Below, one piece after another: positions 53,465 through 62,253 of a stretch of 64,000 bases of DNA. The notes beneath the pieces were generated by a model that saw only the letters and a program-made list of their open reading frames with translations, was not told where the DNA came from and made no database searches. A program made the position numbers and the translations under genes. Origin of the DNA: an uncultured Clostridia bacterium (GTDB lineage: Bacteria > Bacillota > Clostridia > Christensenellales > Borkfalkiaceae); NCBI GenBank assembly GCA_947624215.1, contig CANQJJ010000003.1, positions 28,059-92,058 on the forward strand. The letters are read 5' to 3'. Numbering within the stretch: the stretch's first letter is position 1; the number at the start of each line of letters is the position of its first letter.

Positions 53465-54733
53465 ATGGAGAAAAAATCGTTGGTGCCCGAGGTGACGCTC
53501 ACGGCGGACCAAGCCGATGCGGTGGAGTTCATCACGGAGTGGTTTTTCAATCTGAATACGCAGATCTTCGTCCTCTGCGGCTATGCGGGGACGGGGAAGA
53601 CCTTTCTCGTGGACTACGTCGTGCGCGCGTTGGGGCTCGTTCCGGGGGAGAGCGCGGCCTTTGTGGCGCCGACGGGGAAGGCGGCCTCCGTGCTCATCCG
53701 CGGCGGGACGCCCGCGTCCACCCTGCACAGCCTCATCTACATCCGCGAAGAGGACATCGAGGTCAACGAGGACGGCGAGGTCATCTCCGAGCGTTTTTTG
53801 CGGTTCGTGCGGCGGGAGAGCCTGCCCAAAGAACTCAGGCTCATCGTGGTAGACGAGACCTCCATGGTCTCCGACGACCTTTTGCGGGACCTTCTCTCCT
53901 TCAAGATAAAATGCCTTCTCTGCGGCGACCCGGCACAGCTCCCTCCCGTGGGCGGGACCAATTCCATCCTATCCATGCCCGCGATCACCCTCACGGAAAT
54001 CGTCAGGCAGGAGCTCGGCAACCCCATCGTGCAGATGGCCGGGATCGTGCGCGGCGGGGGTGTGCTCTCCTATGGGCGGTATGGGGAAAACGCCGTCGTC
54101 GTCTCCGAGCGGCGCCTCAGCCCCGAGGCGAGAAGGCGGCTCTTATTGGAGGCGGACATCGTCATCGTGGGCACGAACAGAACGCGCAACCGCATCAACC
54201 GCGAGGCCCGTATCCTGCGGGGAATCCCCCCCGAGGCCAAACTGCCCGTCGACGGCGAGAAGCTCATCTGCACCCTCAACGATTGGTCGAAGCCCCTCGA
54301 CGAAGAGGGGGATTTCCACCTCGTCAACGGTATCATCGGCAACTGCTACAACGTGCGCGAGCAGGAGGACGGGCTGGGCCAGCTCGACTTCGTCCCCGAT
54401 TTTCTCGAGGAGGCGGTGAAGGATCTCCCCTTCGACGCGGGCATCTTCACCGAGGGGCGGTATTTTCATGAATACGGCGACAAGGCCTGCCTCTTGGAGA
54501 ACGGCACGCTCGTGCACGAGCAAAATTTCGGGGTATTGCGGCGGCTCAAAGTCAAGCGGGAGGATACGGTCTGCCGCTTCGAGTTTGCCTACGCCGTCAC
54601 CTGTCACAAGGCGCAGGGCTCGGAGTATGACTACGTCGCCGTGTTCGACGAGAGCAGGCTGTTCGAAGACGGCGCCTCGTGGCTGTATACGGCCATCACG
54701 CGCGCCAAGAAAAAGCTCGTCATCGTCCGATGA
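53465..54733 (+). CDS. RecD-like (Dda-type) superfamily 1B DNA helicase
   Basis: A 422-aa helicase: Walker A GYAGTGKTFLVDYV, APTGKAASVLI (motif Ia), VVDETSMVSDDLL (motif II), GDPAQLPPVGG (motif III) and AVTCHKAQGSEYDYVAVF plus LYTAITRAKKKLVIV (motifs V/VI). Size and order match phage-T4 Dda-like and stand-alone RecD-like helicases that move 5'-3'. A role in replication restart or recombination is likely. It has its own terminator and is not coupled to neighbours. Confidence 0.9.
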   Translation: MEKKSLVPEVTLTADQADAVEFITEWFFNLNTQIFVLCGYAGTGKTFLVDYVVRALGLVPGESAAFVAPTGKAASVLIRGGTPASTLHSLIYIREEDIEVNEDGEVISERFLRFVRRESLPKELRLIVVDETSMVSDDLLRDLLSFKIKCLLCGDPAQLPPVGGTNSILSMPAITLTEIVRQELGNPIVQMAGIVRGGGVLSYGRYGENAVVVSERRLSPEARRRLLLEADIVIVGTNRTRNRINREARILRGIPPEAKLPVDGEKLICTLNDWSKPLDEEGDFHLVNGIIGNCYNVREQEDGLGQLDFVPDFLEEAVKDLPFDAGIFTEGRYFHEYGDKACLLENGTLVHEQNFGVLRRLKVKREDTVCRFEFAYAVTCHKAQGSEYDYVAVFDESRLFEDGASWLYTAITRAKKKLVIVR

Positions 54734-54772
54734 ACCGGAAAAAATGCGCGGACAGGGCTTAAACACGGCGCC

Positions 54773-54798
54773 AAGACCCCCGCGGCGGGGTTTTTTCA
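54773..54798 (+). terminator. intrinsic terminator of the helicase gene
   Basis: GACCCC-CGCGGC-GGGGTTTTTTC. Confidence 0.85.
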
Positions 54799-54830
54799 TG
54801 CAAAAAGATCGCAAAATTATGCGCCAAGCA

Positions 54831-54859
54831 TTGCTAAATGCCGCGGGATGTGGTATAAT
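54831..54859 (+). promoter_or_regulatory. promoter of the second TIR gene
   Basis: TTGCTA, 17-nt spacer, TATAAT with TGG before the -10. Confidence 0.7.
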
Positions 54860-54891
54860 TTCCATGAAATCGCCTTGGAGTAAGGTTTCGC

Positions 54892-57135
54892 ATGGTCCGC
54901 AAAGATAGTTTGAACGAATTAAAGGCCGCGTTGCGCGCGGTGGACGGGGGCGTACTCGGGAAGATCGCGTATGACCTCGTTTCGCGTGCCGCCGACCCCA
55001 TCAAAGACGACCCCTATGCACGGCGCATCCGCGTGGCCGTGGAGGAGTATGCCGCGTCCCCCGAAGGGCCCATGCTCCTCGAGACGGTGGCGATGTTCGC
55101 GCACAAGGAAAAGCGCAGGCCCCTCTTTCCCCGCAGGGCGCGCGACGTTGCCAAGGACGCCATGGCCGGCGCGGAGGAGATCTCCGTGGAGGCTTGGGCG
55201 AAGACGCTCCTCCGCGAGGTCGAGCTCACCTATTACCGCGATGAGACGCGGCAGGCTTTTTTGCTGCTCCTCGGCGAAGTGCAGAGGGCGGCGGCCGACT
55301 ATTGGAAGGGGCTTTTGGATACGGGAAACCTTGCCGTCGCGGACTACGTTGCAGAGAGTTCTGGCGCCGAGGGCGAGGAGAAGGAAATGCTCAAAGACGA
55401 GGTGCGGGACTACCTCTTCGCCTCATCGGTGGCACCCATGTCTGAGAGTAGCCCTCTCAAAACGCGCATTTTGGAATGCAACTACTGCGGCAGAAAGATC
55501 TCGCCGAAGGACCTTACGCCCATGAAAATCGCGGGGGTGTGGGGGTATGACTGCCCGTGCGGGGCGACGCTCACGTTCGGGGAATACACCGACGACGGCC
55601 GCAAGTGGGCCAAAGAATTCGACAGGAAATTGGACGCCGTGCTCAGGGAGATCGCGGCATGCGGGGAGCGGCTCGACGAAGTGCTCGGCGAGATCGCCGC
55701 GGCGCAGAGGCGGTTTCTCGGGCAGGTGAGATCCCGCCGCCAAAAGCTCTTCGAGGTCACCCATGCCCCGGACATCGACGAGGATATCGTGGTGGACTAT
55801 GCCCGCCTGCTCCTCGAACTCGTGCCCGACGACGTGCTCGCGAACTTTTATGTGCTCGTCTCGGAGAACAACTCCCTCGTCGTGAACCGCTTTTTGGACA
55901 CGTTGGACGTCAGAGCCTGCGGGAGCGACGCCGTGTGCGCCATGCTCGATTACCTCGTGGAGCCCTTGGAGCCCCGCATGGAGGGGGCCCTCCTCTCGCT
56001 CGTAGACAGGGCCTTCGCCGAGGGCGTGTTCGACCGCGGGACGCATACCAAATACATGACGGCCATCCAGGAGGGGAAATATTTCGACCCGCTCGCGGAG
56101 TACGATCTCTTCATCGCCTACAAGAGCGCCGACCGCGCCGAGGTGGAGATCCTCCGCCGCGAACTCGAGGGGCAGGAGCTCACCTGCTTTGTCTCCTACC
56201 GGGATCTCCCGCACGGGCGGGGGTCGGGCGGCATAAACTATTGGAACCGCCTCAAACTTGCCATGGACAACAGCCGCGGCATCGTCTTCGTCTCCACGCC
56301 CAACTCGCGGAGCTTGAAGTGCGACGCCATCCACCGCGAGGACGAGACCGTGGACAGCGGCGAGGGAGAGCTCTACTATTTTGAAAAGCACTTTCCGCGG
56401 GAGGAGAAGATCCGCATCGAATACCGCCCGCCGTCGGACGTCGACAAGCCCGCCCCGCGCTCCATCCAGCACTTTTTGAAGCGCTTTTTCGGGACCGTGC
56501 ACTACTGCACGACCCCCGAGGACGTGGCCGATCTCGCCAATAAATTTCTCTACCCCGACCTCTACCGCGAGGCAGAGCTCCCCTCGGAGCCCGCTTTCGC
56601 ACCCGCCCATAAAAGGCCCGCTGCGGATGGGACGGAGCACGGGAAGACGAAAGAGAGGGGGGGCATGTCCGAAGAAGCCCCCTCCGCTCCGCCCAAAAAA
56701 CGGGTGGCAAAGGGGAGCGGCAAAAAGAGCGCCGAGGCCGAACACGGGCAGGATGTGCCCCCGCCTTCGCCCCCCGGGAGCTTTCAGATCGAAAGCGGCG
56801 TCTTAAAGAAATTCGTCGGCGAAGAGACGGAGGTCGCCGTCCCCGAGGGAGTGCGGGAGATCGGCGAGGACGCCTTTTCCAACTGCACCGCGCTCAGGCG
56901 CGTCGTGCTCCCGTCCACGGTGACTGCCGTGCGGGGATGGGCGTTCTGGGGGTGCAGCGGGCTCGAGAGCATCACGTTGCCTGCCACCGTGTCCGAGATC
57001 GGGTGGAGCGCGTTCCTCGGCTGCACGCATTTGAAGACGGTGCTTTTCGCAGGATCCAAGGGGGCGTGGGAGAAGGTCAGGGTGGACCTTTTGAACGAGG
57101 ATCTGAAGCGGGCAAAGGTGATCTTTTCGGAGTAA
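54892..57135 (+). CDS. soluble TIR protein with zinc ribbon and C-terminal LRR
   Basis: A 747-aa protein without signal peptide or membrane helix. Residues 1-~185 are helical and unrecognised. A zinc site follows (Cys196, 199, 221, 223). Next comes a helical linker, then a TIR-like domain from ~404 (YDLFIAYKSADRAEVEILRR, CFVSYRDLPHGRGSGGINYW, GIVFVSTPNSRSLKCDAIHR), a Pro/Lys/Glu-rich linker, and BspA-type LRRs from ~631 (VREIGEDAFSNCTALRRVVL, WAFWGCSGLESITLPATVSE). The TIR lacks the W-x3-E seen in the giant protein, so NADase activity is doubtful. Domain set matches the giant TIR protein. The dispersed word is in frame at 55437. Confidence 0.85.
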   Translation: MVRKDSLNELKAALRAVDGGVLGKIAYDLVSRAADPIKDDPYARRIRVAVEEYAASPEGPMLLETVAMFAHKEKRRPLFPRRARDVAKDAMAGAEEISVEAWAKTLLREVELTYYRDETRQAFLLLLGEVQRAAADYWKGLLDTGNLAVADYVAESSGAEGEEKEMLKDEVRDYLFASSVAPMSESSPLKTRILECNYCGRKISPKDLTPMKIAGVWGYDCPCGATLTFGEYTDDGRKWAKEFDRKLDAVLREIAACGERLDEVLGEIAAAQRRFLGQVRSRRQKLFEVTHAPDIDEDIVVDYARLLLELVPDDVLANFYVLVSENNSLVVNRFLDTLDVRACGSDAVCAMLDYLVEPLEPRMEGALLSLVDRAFAEGVFDRGTHTKYMTAIQEGKYFDPLAEYDLFIAYKSADRAEVEILRRELEGQELTCFVSYRDLPHGRGSGGINYWNRLKLAMDNSRGIVFVSTPNSRSLKCDAIHREDETVDSGEGELYYFEKHFPREEKIRIEYRPPSDVDKPAPRSIQHFLKRFFGTVHYCTTPEDVADLANKFLYPDLYREAELPSEPAFAPAHKRPAADGTEHGKTKERGGMSEEAPSAPPKKRVAKGSGKKSAEAEHGQDVPPPSPPGSFQIESGVLKKFVGEETEVAVPEGVREIGEDAFSNCTALRRVVLPSTVTAVRGWAFWGCSGLESITLPATVSEIGWSAFLGCTHLKTVLFAGSKGAWEKVRVDLLNEDLKRAKVIFSE

Positions 57136-57192
57136 GCGGCCTCGTCTCCTCCGCGGGGGGGCGACTTTTTCAAAACGCGGGGGTGCATTTTC

Positions 57193-57221
57193 TTGACATT
57201 CGCCGCGGGAAAGTTTACAAT
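57193..57221 (+). promoter_or_regulatory. aspS promoter
   Basis: TTGACA, 17-nt spacer, TACAAT. Confidence 0.8.
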
Positions 57222-57250
57222 AAGAGAAAAAATGTCTCACGAGGCAATTT

Positions 57251-59005
57251 ATGTATTTTCGGACCCACAATTGTAACGAGCTCCGCGAGGAGCATGTCGG
57301 CCAAAAGGTGAAGCTCTCCGGCTGGCTCGACAGCAAGCGCGACAAGGGCGGCCTGCTCTTTGCCGTCCTCCGCGATTTCTATGGCACCACGCAGGTCGTC
57401 TGCTCCGGAGAGCCCATGCTCTCCGCCTTCCGCGACATCCCCACCGAGTCCACCGTCTGCGTGGAGGGGACCGTCGTCCTCCGCTCGGCACCCAACGACA
57501 AGCTCCCCACGGGCAAGATCGAAGTGGTCCCCGAGAGGGTGGAAGTCTTGGGCCGCCGCACCACGCAGGCCCTGCCCTTCGAGATCTCCCACTCCGTGGA
57601 AGCGGGCGAGGACGCGCGCCTCCGCTACCGCTTTTTAGACCTGCGCAACCCCGCCGTCCGCGACAAGATCGTGCTGCGCTCCAAGATCGTCGCCGACCTT
57701 CGCCGCCTCATGACCGACGAGGGCTTCTATGAGATCTCCACGCCCATCCTCACGTCCTCTTCCCCCGAAGGAGCGCGGGATTACATCGTCCCCAGCCGCA
57801 TCTATCCCGGGGAGTTCTACGCGCTCCCGCAGGCCCCCCAGCAATATAAACAGCTCTTGATGTGTTCGGGCTTCGATAAATACTTCCAGATCGCGCCCTG
57901 TTTCCGCGACGAGGACGCCCGCGCAGACCGTTCCCCCGGCGAATTCTACCAGCTCGACATCGAGATGGCCTTTGCGACGCAGGAGGACGTGTTCGCCGTT
58001 TTGGAGCGGGTGCTGCCGCCCGTCTTTGCCAAATACTCGGGCTGGAACGCAGACATGCCCCCCTTCAAACGCGTCCCTTACCTCACCGCGCTCGAAGATT
58101 ACGGCACGGATAAGCCCGACCTTCGCAACCCCCTCGTCATCAAAGATGTCACCGACCTCTGCGCAGGCTGCGGCTTCGACCCCGTCATGCTCAAACACGT
58201 CAAGGCCGTCTGCGCGCGGGATGTGAACGTCCCGAGAAAGTGGATCGACAAGACGGCCGAGGACTTCAAGGTCAAGACGGAGGGCGGGACCATGTATTGG
58301 TTCAAGCTCGACGAGAACGGCGCTGCCGCGGGCGGGATGGCAAAGTTCGTCGCCGCAAACATCGGGGCGTGGAAGAGCGCGCTCGGGGCAGAGAAAAATG
58401 CCTTTGTCGCCCTCGTCGCCGAGAGCAAACTGCGCGACGTGCAAAAGCGCGCGGGCATCCTCAGGACCATGCTCGGCACGGGGCTGGATCTGCTCGAAAA
58501 GAACGTCTACCGCTTCTGCTGGATCGTGGACTTCCCCATGTACGAGATCGGGGAGGAGAGCGGGGAGCTGGAATTCTGCCACAATCCCTTCTCCATGCCG
58601 CAGGGCGGGCTCGAAGCCCTCGAGACCAAGGACCCGCTCGAGATCCTCGCCTACCAATACGACATCGTCTGCAACGGCGTCGAGCTCTCCTCGGGCGCCG
58701 TCCGCAACCACGACCCCGCCATCATGCTCAAAGCCTTCTCGCTCGTGGGCATCGGGGAGGAAGAGGTGCGGGCGAAGTTCCCTGCCCTGTATCATGCCTT
58801 TGAATACGGTGCGCCTCCGCACGCGGGCGTGGCCCCCGGGGTGGACCGCATGGTCATGCTCATCGCCGACACGACCAACATCCGCGAAGTCATCGCCTTC
58901 CCCATGAACGCCAAGGCGCGCGACCTCATGATGAACGCCCCCTCGCCCGTCGAAAAGAAACAGCTCGACGAGGTGCATATCCAACTCAAAGAGAAGAAGA
59001 ACTGA
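57251..59005 (+). CDS. aspS: aspartyl-tRNA synthetase, bacterial type
   Basis: A 584-aa class II synthetase. OB-fold anticodon domain (KLSGWLDSKRDKGGLLFAVL), motif 1 region, motif 2 FQIAPCFRDEDARADRSPGE, the bacterial GAD insertion (~290-410) and motif 3 PPHAGVAPGVDRMVMLIADT. It loads tRNA-Asp, possibly also tRNA-Asn if asnS is absent. No clear ribosome site close to ATG. The dispersed word follows the stop at 59031 and a terminator comes next. Confidence 0.97.
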   Translation: MYFRTHNCNELREEHVGQKVKLSGWLDSKRDKGGLLFAVLRDFYGTTQVVCSGEPMLSAFRDIPTESTVCVEGTVVLRSAPNDKLPTGKIEVVPERVEVLGRRTTQALPFEISHSVEAGEDARLRYRFLDLRNPAVRDKIVLRSKIVADLRRLMTDEGFYEISTPILTSSSPEGARDYIVPSRIYPGEFYALPQAPQQYKQLLMCSGFDKYFQIAPCFRDEDARADRSPGEFYQLDIEMAFATQEDVFAVLERVLPPVFAKYSGWNADMPPFKRVPYLTALEDYGTDKPDLRNPLVIKDVTDLCAGCGFDPVMLKHVKAVCARDVNVPRKWIDKTAEDFKVKTEGGTMYWFKLDENGAAAGGMAKFVAANIGAWKSALGAEKNAFVALVAESKLRDVQKRAGILRTMLGTGLDLLEKNVYRFCWIVDFPMYEIGEESGELEFCHNPFSMPQGGLEALETKDPLEILAYQYDIVCNGVELSSGAVRNHDPAIMLKAFSLVGIGEEEVRAKFPALYHAFEYGAPPHAGVAPGVDRMVMLIADTTNIREVIAFPMNAKARDLMMNAPSPVEKKQLDEVHIQLKEKKN

Positions 59006-59044
59006 CGCTGAAGACGTCATATCCCCATACCATGTCCGAAACAA

Positions 59045-59078
59045 AGCGCTCTGCAAGCCGTGCAGGGCGTTTTTTTGC
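59045..59078 (+). terminator. intrinsic terminator of aspS
   Basis: AGCGCTCTGCA-AGCC-GTGCAGGGCGTTTTTTT. Confidence 0.85.
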
Positions 59079-59190
59079 GCCCTTCTTTTTTTGGCTACGC
59101 GGGGGCCGGGAAGAGCGGACGGGCAGGACGTAGCCCACGGAGGAGAAAAAAATCCCACGGAAGGGGAGAGGGGACATTTTGCCCGCCCGC

Positions 59191-59222
59191 GCATCATAGG
59201 ACGCTCCCCCCCTGCATAGAAT
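59191..59222 (+). promoter_or_regulatory. sigmaE-type promoter candidate of sigK
   Basis: GCATCATAGG, then a -10-like GCATAGAAT at 59214-59222; GAGAGGTGA and ATG follow. Expected for sigK, which is made in the mother cell under sigmaE. Confidence 0.5.
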
Positions 59223-59239
59223 GGCATGAGAGGTGATCT

Positions 59240-59938
59240 ATGCTGCAATATCTGTATGCGCTGTTTGCGCGGCTGTTCTTTTTCACGGGGGCGGTCTCGG
59301 ACGGGAGCTCCTACCCCAAGCCGCTCTCCAAGGAGGACGAGGAGAAGTATCTCAAACTCGCCAAGGAGGGGGACACCGAGGCGCGGGATATCCTCGTCAG
59401 GCACAACATGCGCCTCGTCGCCCACATCGCCAAGAAGTATGCGGGCGCGGCCGAGACGGACGACATGCTCTCGGTGGGTTCCATCGGGCTCATCAAGGCG
59501 ATCAAGACGTATGAGCTCGGGCACGGCACGCGGCTCGCCACCTACACGGCCCGCTGTATCGAGAACGAGATCCTCATGCTCATCCGCGCGGGGAAGAAAT
59601 ACAAGGGTACCATGTCTTTAAGCGACCCCGTCGGAACGGACAAAGACGGCAATGAGCTGACCCTCATGGACCTGCTCTTCGAGCGGGAGGAGAAGGTGTT
59701 TGCGGGCGTGGAGAAGAAGCTCATGCAGGAGAAATTTCTCGCGGCCGTAAAGAGCATTTTGAGCGAGCGGGAGTGTGAGATCGTGTGCATGCGCTATGCC
59801 CTCGACGGGGGCATCCCCCTTGCCCAGCGCGAGGTCGCCGCCAAGCTCAAGATCTCCCGTTCCTACGTCTCCCGCATCGAAAAGAAGGCGCTCGAGAAGC
59901 TCCGTGCGGGGCTCAGGCGGGAGGATTTTTTGGAGTGA
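59240..59938 (+). CDS. sigK: sporulation sigma factor SigK, uninterrupted
   Basis: A 232-aa sigma-70 family protein. The first ~20 residues are hydrophobic (LYALFARLFFFTGAV), like the pro-peptide of pro-sigmaK; then LSKEDEEKYLKLAKEGDTEA, region 2 RHNMRLVAHIAKKY, DMLSVGSIGLIKAI, and region 4 LAQREVAAKLKISRSYVSRI. It drives late mother-cell sporulation genes. The frame is continuous, so no skin element splits it here. The dispersed word lies in frame at 59608 (Thr-Met-Ser). Confidence 0.95.
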   Translation: MLQYLYALFARLFFFTGAVSDGSSYPKPLSKEDEEKYLKLAKEGDTEARDILVRHNMRLVAHIAKKYAGAAETDDMLSVGSIGLIKAIKTYELGHGTRLATYTARCIENEILMLIRAGKKYKGTMSLSDPVGTDKDGNELTLMDLLFEREEKVFAGVEKKLMQEKFLAAVKSILSERECEIVCMRYALDGGIPLAQREVAAKLKISRSYVSRIEKKALEKLRAGLRREDFLE

Positions 59939-59980
59939 GGCGGATCTTCTTTGCACATGCGCAAATGTTCCTCCAAACAT

Positions 59981-60009
59981 TTGACTTTGTCCCGCGTTTT
60001 TCCTATAAT
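59981..60009 (+). promoter_or_regulatory. glutamine synthetase promoter
   Basis: TTGACT, 17-nt spacer, TATAAT. A leader of ~45 nt with the ribosome site AAAGGAGA follows. Confidence 0.8.
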
Positions 60010-60059
60010 ATTTACCGTGGTGAGCGGGGAGATCCCAAACCGAGAGAAAGGAGAGCCAT

Positions 60060-62138
60060 ATGAACGTTCCCGAGATCTTTGCATCAAACGTCTTTCACGA
60101 CGGCGTCATGAAGAATTCGCTGCCCAAGGAGGTCTACCGTTCCCTCCGCGAGACGGTGGATGAGGGCAAGCCGCTGGATACCTCCATCGCGGGGGCCGTC
60201 GCCAACGCCATGAAGGATTGGGCCGTCTCCAAGGGGGCCACCCACTACACGCACTGGTTCCAGCCCCTCACCAACCTCACCGCCGAAAAGCACGACAGTT
60301 TCATCGAGCCCGACGGCGACCGCGTCATCATGCAGCTCACGGGCAAGCGGCTCATCGTCGGGGAGCCCGACGCCTCTTCCTTCCCCTCGGGGGGATCGCG
60401 CGCGACCTCGGCGGCCCGCGGCTACACGGCGTGGGATCCCACTTCGCCCGCCTTCGTCAAGGAGGGGACGCTGTATATCCCCACCATCTTTGTCTCCTAC
60501 ACGGGCGAGACGCTCGACAAGAAGGCCCCGCTCCTGAAATCCATGACCGCCCTCGACTTACAGGCCAAGCGGCTATTGAAGCTGTTCGGGATCGGGTGCA
60601 GGAAGGTCGCCACGACGGTGGGGCCCGAGCAGGAATATTTTCTCATCGACGAGAGCGTATACGAAAAGAGAAAGGACCTCATGCTCACGGGCCGCACGCT
60701 GTTCGGCGCTCCCTCCGTGCGCGGGCAGGAACTCGAAGACCACTACTTCGGCGCACTCAAAACGCGCATCTCCGAATATATGCGCGACCTCGACGCCACG
60801 CTCTGGTCCTACGGCGTCTTCGCCAAGACCAAGCACAACGAAGTCGCCCCCGCCCAGCATGAGCTTGCGCCCGTGTTCACGACGGCCAACGTCGCCGTGG
60901 ACGCCAACCAGCTCACCATGGAGCTCATGAAGAAGGTGGCGAAGCGGCACGGGCTGGTCTGTCTCCTCCATGAAAAGCCCTTCGAGGGCATCAACGGCTC
61001 GGGCAAGCACAACAATTGGTCGCTCTCGACGGACAGCGGCCTCAACCTGCTCGACCCCGGGGAGAACCCCGAGAGCAATACCCGCTTCATGCTCATCCTC
61101 GCCTGCGTCATCGCGGCCGTGGATAAGTATCAGGGCGTGCTGCGTGCCTCCGTCGCGTCCGCGGGCAACGACCACCGCCTCGGTGCCGACGAAGCGCCCC
61201 CCGCCATCATCTCCGTCTACCTCGGCGACCAGCTCGGCGCCATCGTCGATTCCATCGTGATGGGGAGGGAATACGTCCCCAAGAAGGCCGTCCCGGGCTC
61301 CATCGGCGTGCCCGAATCGCCCATTTTCCCCATCGATACCACCGACCGCAACCGCACTTCTCCCTTTGCCTTCACGGGCAACAAGTTCGAGTTCCGCATG
61401 CTCGGCTCGCAGGCCTCCGTCGCCGACCCCAACATCGTCCTCAATACCATGGCCGCGCAGGCCTTCTCGGATGCCTACGAGGCGCTCGAGGGAGCCAAGG
61501 ACTTTGAGGGGACGTGCAGGGAGTATACCGCAAAACTGCTCAAAGAGCACTACCGCATCATCTTCAACTACAACGGCTACGGCCCCGATTGGGAGGCCGA
61601 GGCGGAGCGGCGGGGACTTCTCAACAACAAGACGACGGCCGACGCCATCCCCGAGCTTTTGAAGCGCGAGAACATCGATCTCTTCGTCAAGCAGGGCGTC
61701 TACACCGAGAAGGAGGTGTATGCCCGCGCCAACATCGCCCTCGAGAACTACACCAAGACCATCCGCATCGAGGCAAAGACGATGGTAGAAATGGTGAAGC
61801 GGGACATCTGGCCCTCCGTCAACGCCTATCTTTCCGCGCTCTGTTCTGCCATCGCCGCAAAACGTGCCGTGAGCGAAAAGTTGGCCTCGGACGCGGACAT
61901 GGGTATGGCCGAGAAGGTCTGCTCCCGCAACGACGCCCTCATGAAGGCGACGGAAAAATTGGAGAAAGCGCTCAGAGAAGTGCCCGCGGGGGAACTATTG
62001 GCCTCGCAGGCGATGGCGCACACCATCGTGCCCGCCATGAACGAGGTGAGGAGGATCGCCGACGAATTGGAGACGCTCACCGCCTCGGCATATTGGCCCT
62101 TCCCGACCTATCCCGACCTACTGTATTCGGTGAAATGA
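60060..62138 (+). CDS. glnA: glutamine synthetase, type III
   Basis: A 692-aa GSIII, which forms dodecamers and makes glutamine from glutamate, ammonia and ATP. Marks: THWFQPLTNLTAEKHDSFIE, FPSGGSRATSAARGYTAWDP, the Glu ligands in GPEQEYFLID, KHNEVAPAQHELAPVF, EKPFEGINGSGKHNNWSLST and the C-terminal region unique to type III (VEMVKRDIWPSVNAYLSALC). Length is normal for the type. Own promoter and terminator. The dispersed word is in frame at 61894 (Asp-Met-Gly). Confidence 0.96.
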   Translation: MNVPEIFASNVFHDGVMKNSLPKEVYRSLRETVDEGKPLDTSIAGAVANAMKDWAVSKGATHYTHWFQPLTNLTAEKHDSFIEPDGDRVIMQLTGKRLIVGEPDASSFPSGGSRATSAARGYTAWDPTSPAFVKEGTLYIPTIFVSYTGETLDKKAPLLKSMTALDLQAKRLLKLFGIGCRKVATTVGPEQEYFLIDESVYEKRKDLMLTGRTLFGAPSVRGQELEDHYFGALKTRISEYMRDLDATLWSYGVFAKTKHNEVAPAQHELAPVFTTANVAVDANQLTMELMKKVAKRHGLVCLLHEKPFEGINGSGKHNNWSLSTDSGLNLLDPGENPESNTRFMLILACVIAAVDKYQGVLRASVASAGNDHRLGADEAPPAIISVYLGDQLGAIVDSIVMGREYVPKKAVPGSIGVPESPIFPIDTTDRNRTSPFAFTGNKFEFRMLGSQASVADPNIVLNTMAAQAFSDAYEALEGAKDFEGTCREYTAKLLKEHYRIIFNYNGYGPDWEAEAERRGLLNNKTTADAIPELLKRENIDLFVKQGVYTEKEVYARANIALENYTKTIRIEAKTMVEMVKRDIWPSVNAYLSALCSAIAAKRAVSEKLASDADMGMAEKVCSRNDALMKATEKLEKALREVPAGELLASQAMAHTIVPAMNEVRRIADELETLTASAYWPFPTYPDLLYSVK

Positions 62139-62169
62139 CGGGGAGCGCCGCAAAATAATGGGAAGACTT

Positions 62170-62194
62170 CCCCCGGCGCACTGCCGGGTTTTTT
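62170..62194 (+). terminator. intrinsic terminator of glutamine synthetase
   Basis: CCCGGC-GCACT-GCCGGGTTTTTT. Confidence 0.9.
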
Positions 62195-62195
62195 C

Positions 62196-62224
62196 TTGAC
62201 ATGCCCGCCCGTTTTTGGTATAAT
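62196..62224 (+). promoter_or_regulatory. degV promoter
   Basis: TTGACA, 17-nt spacer, TATAAT with TGG just before the -10. It starts 2 nt after the previous terminator. Confidence 0.85.
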
Positions 62225-62253
62225 CGTTTTGAGAAAATATGGAGGACACGATC

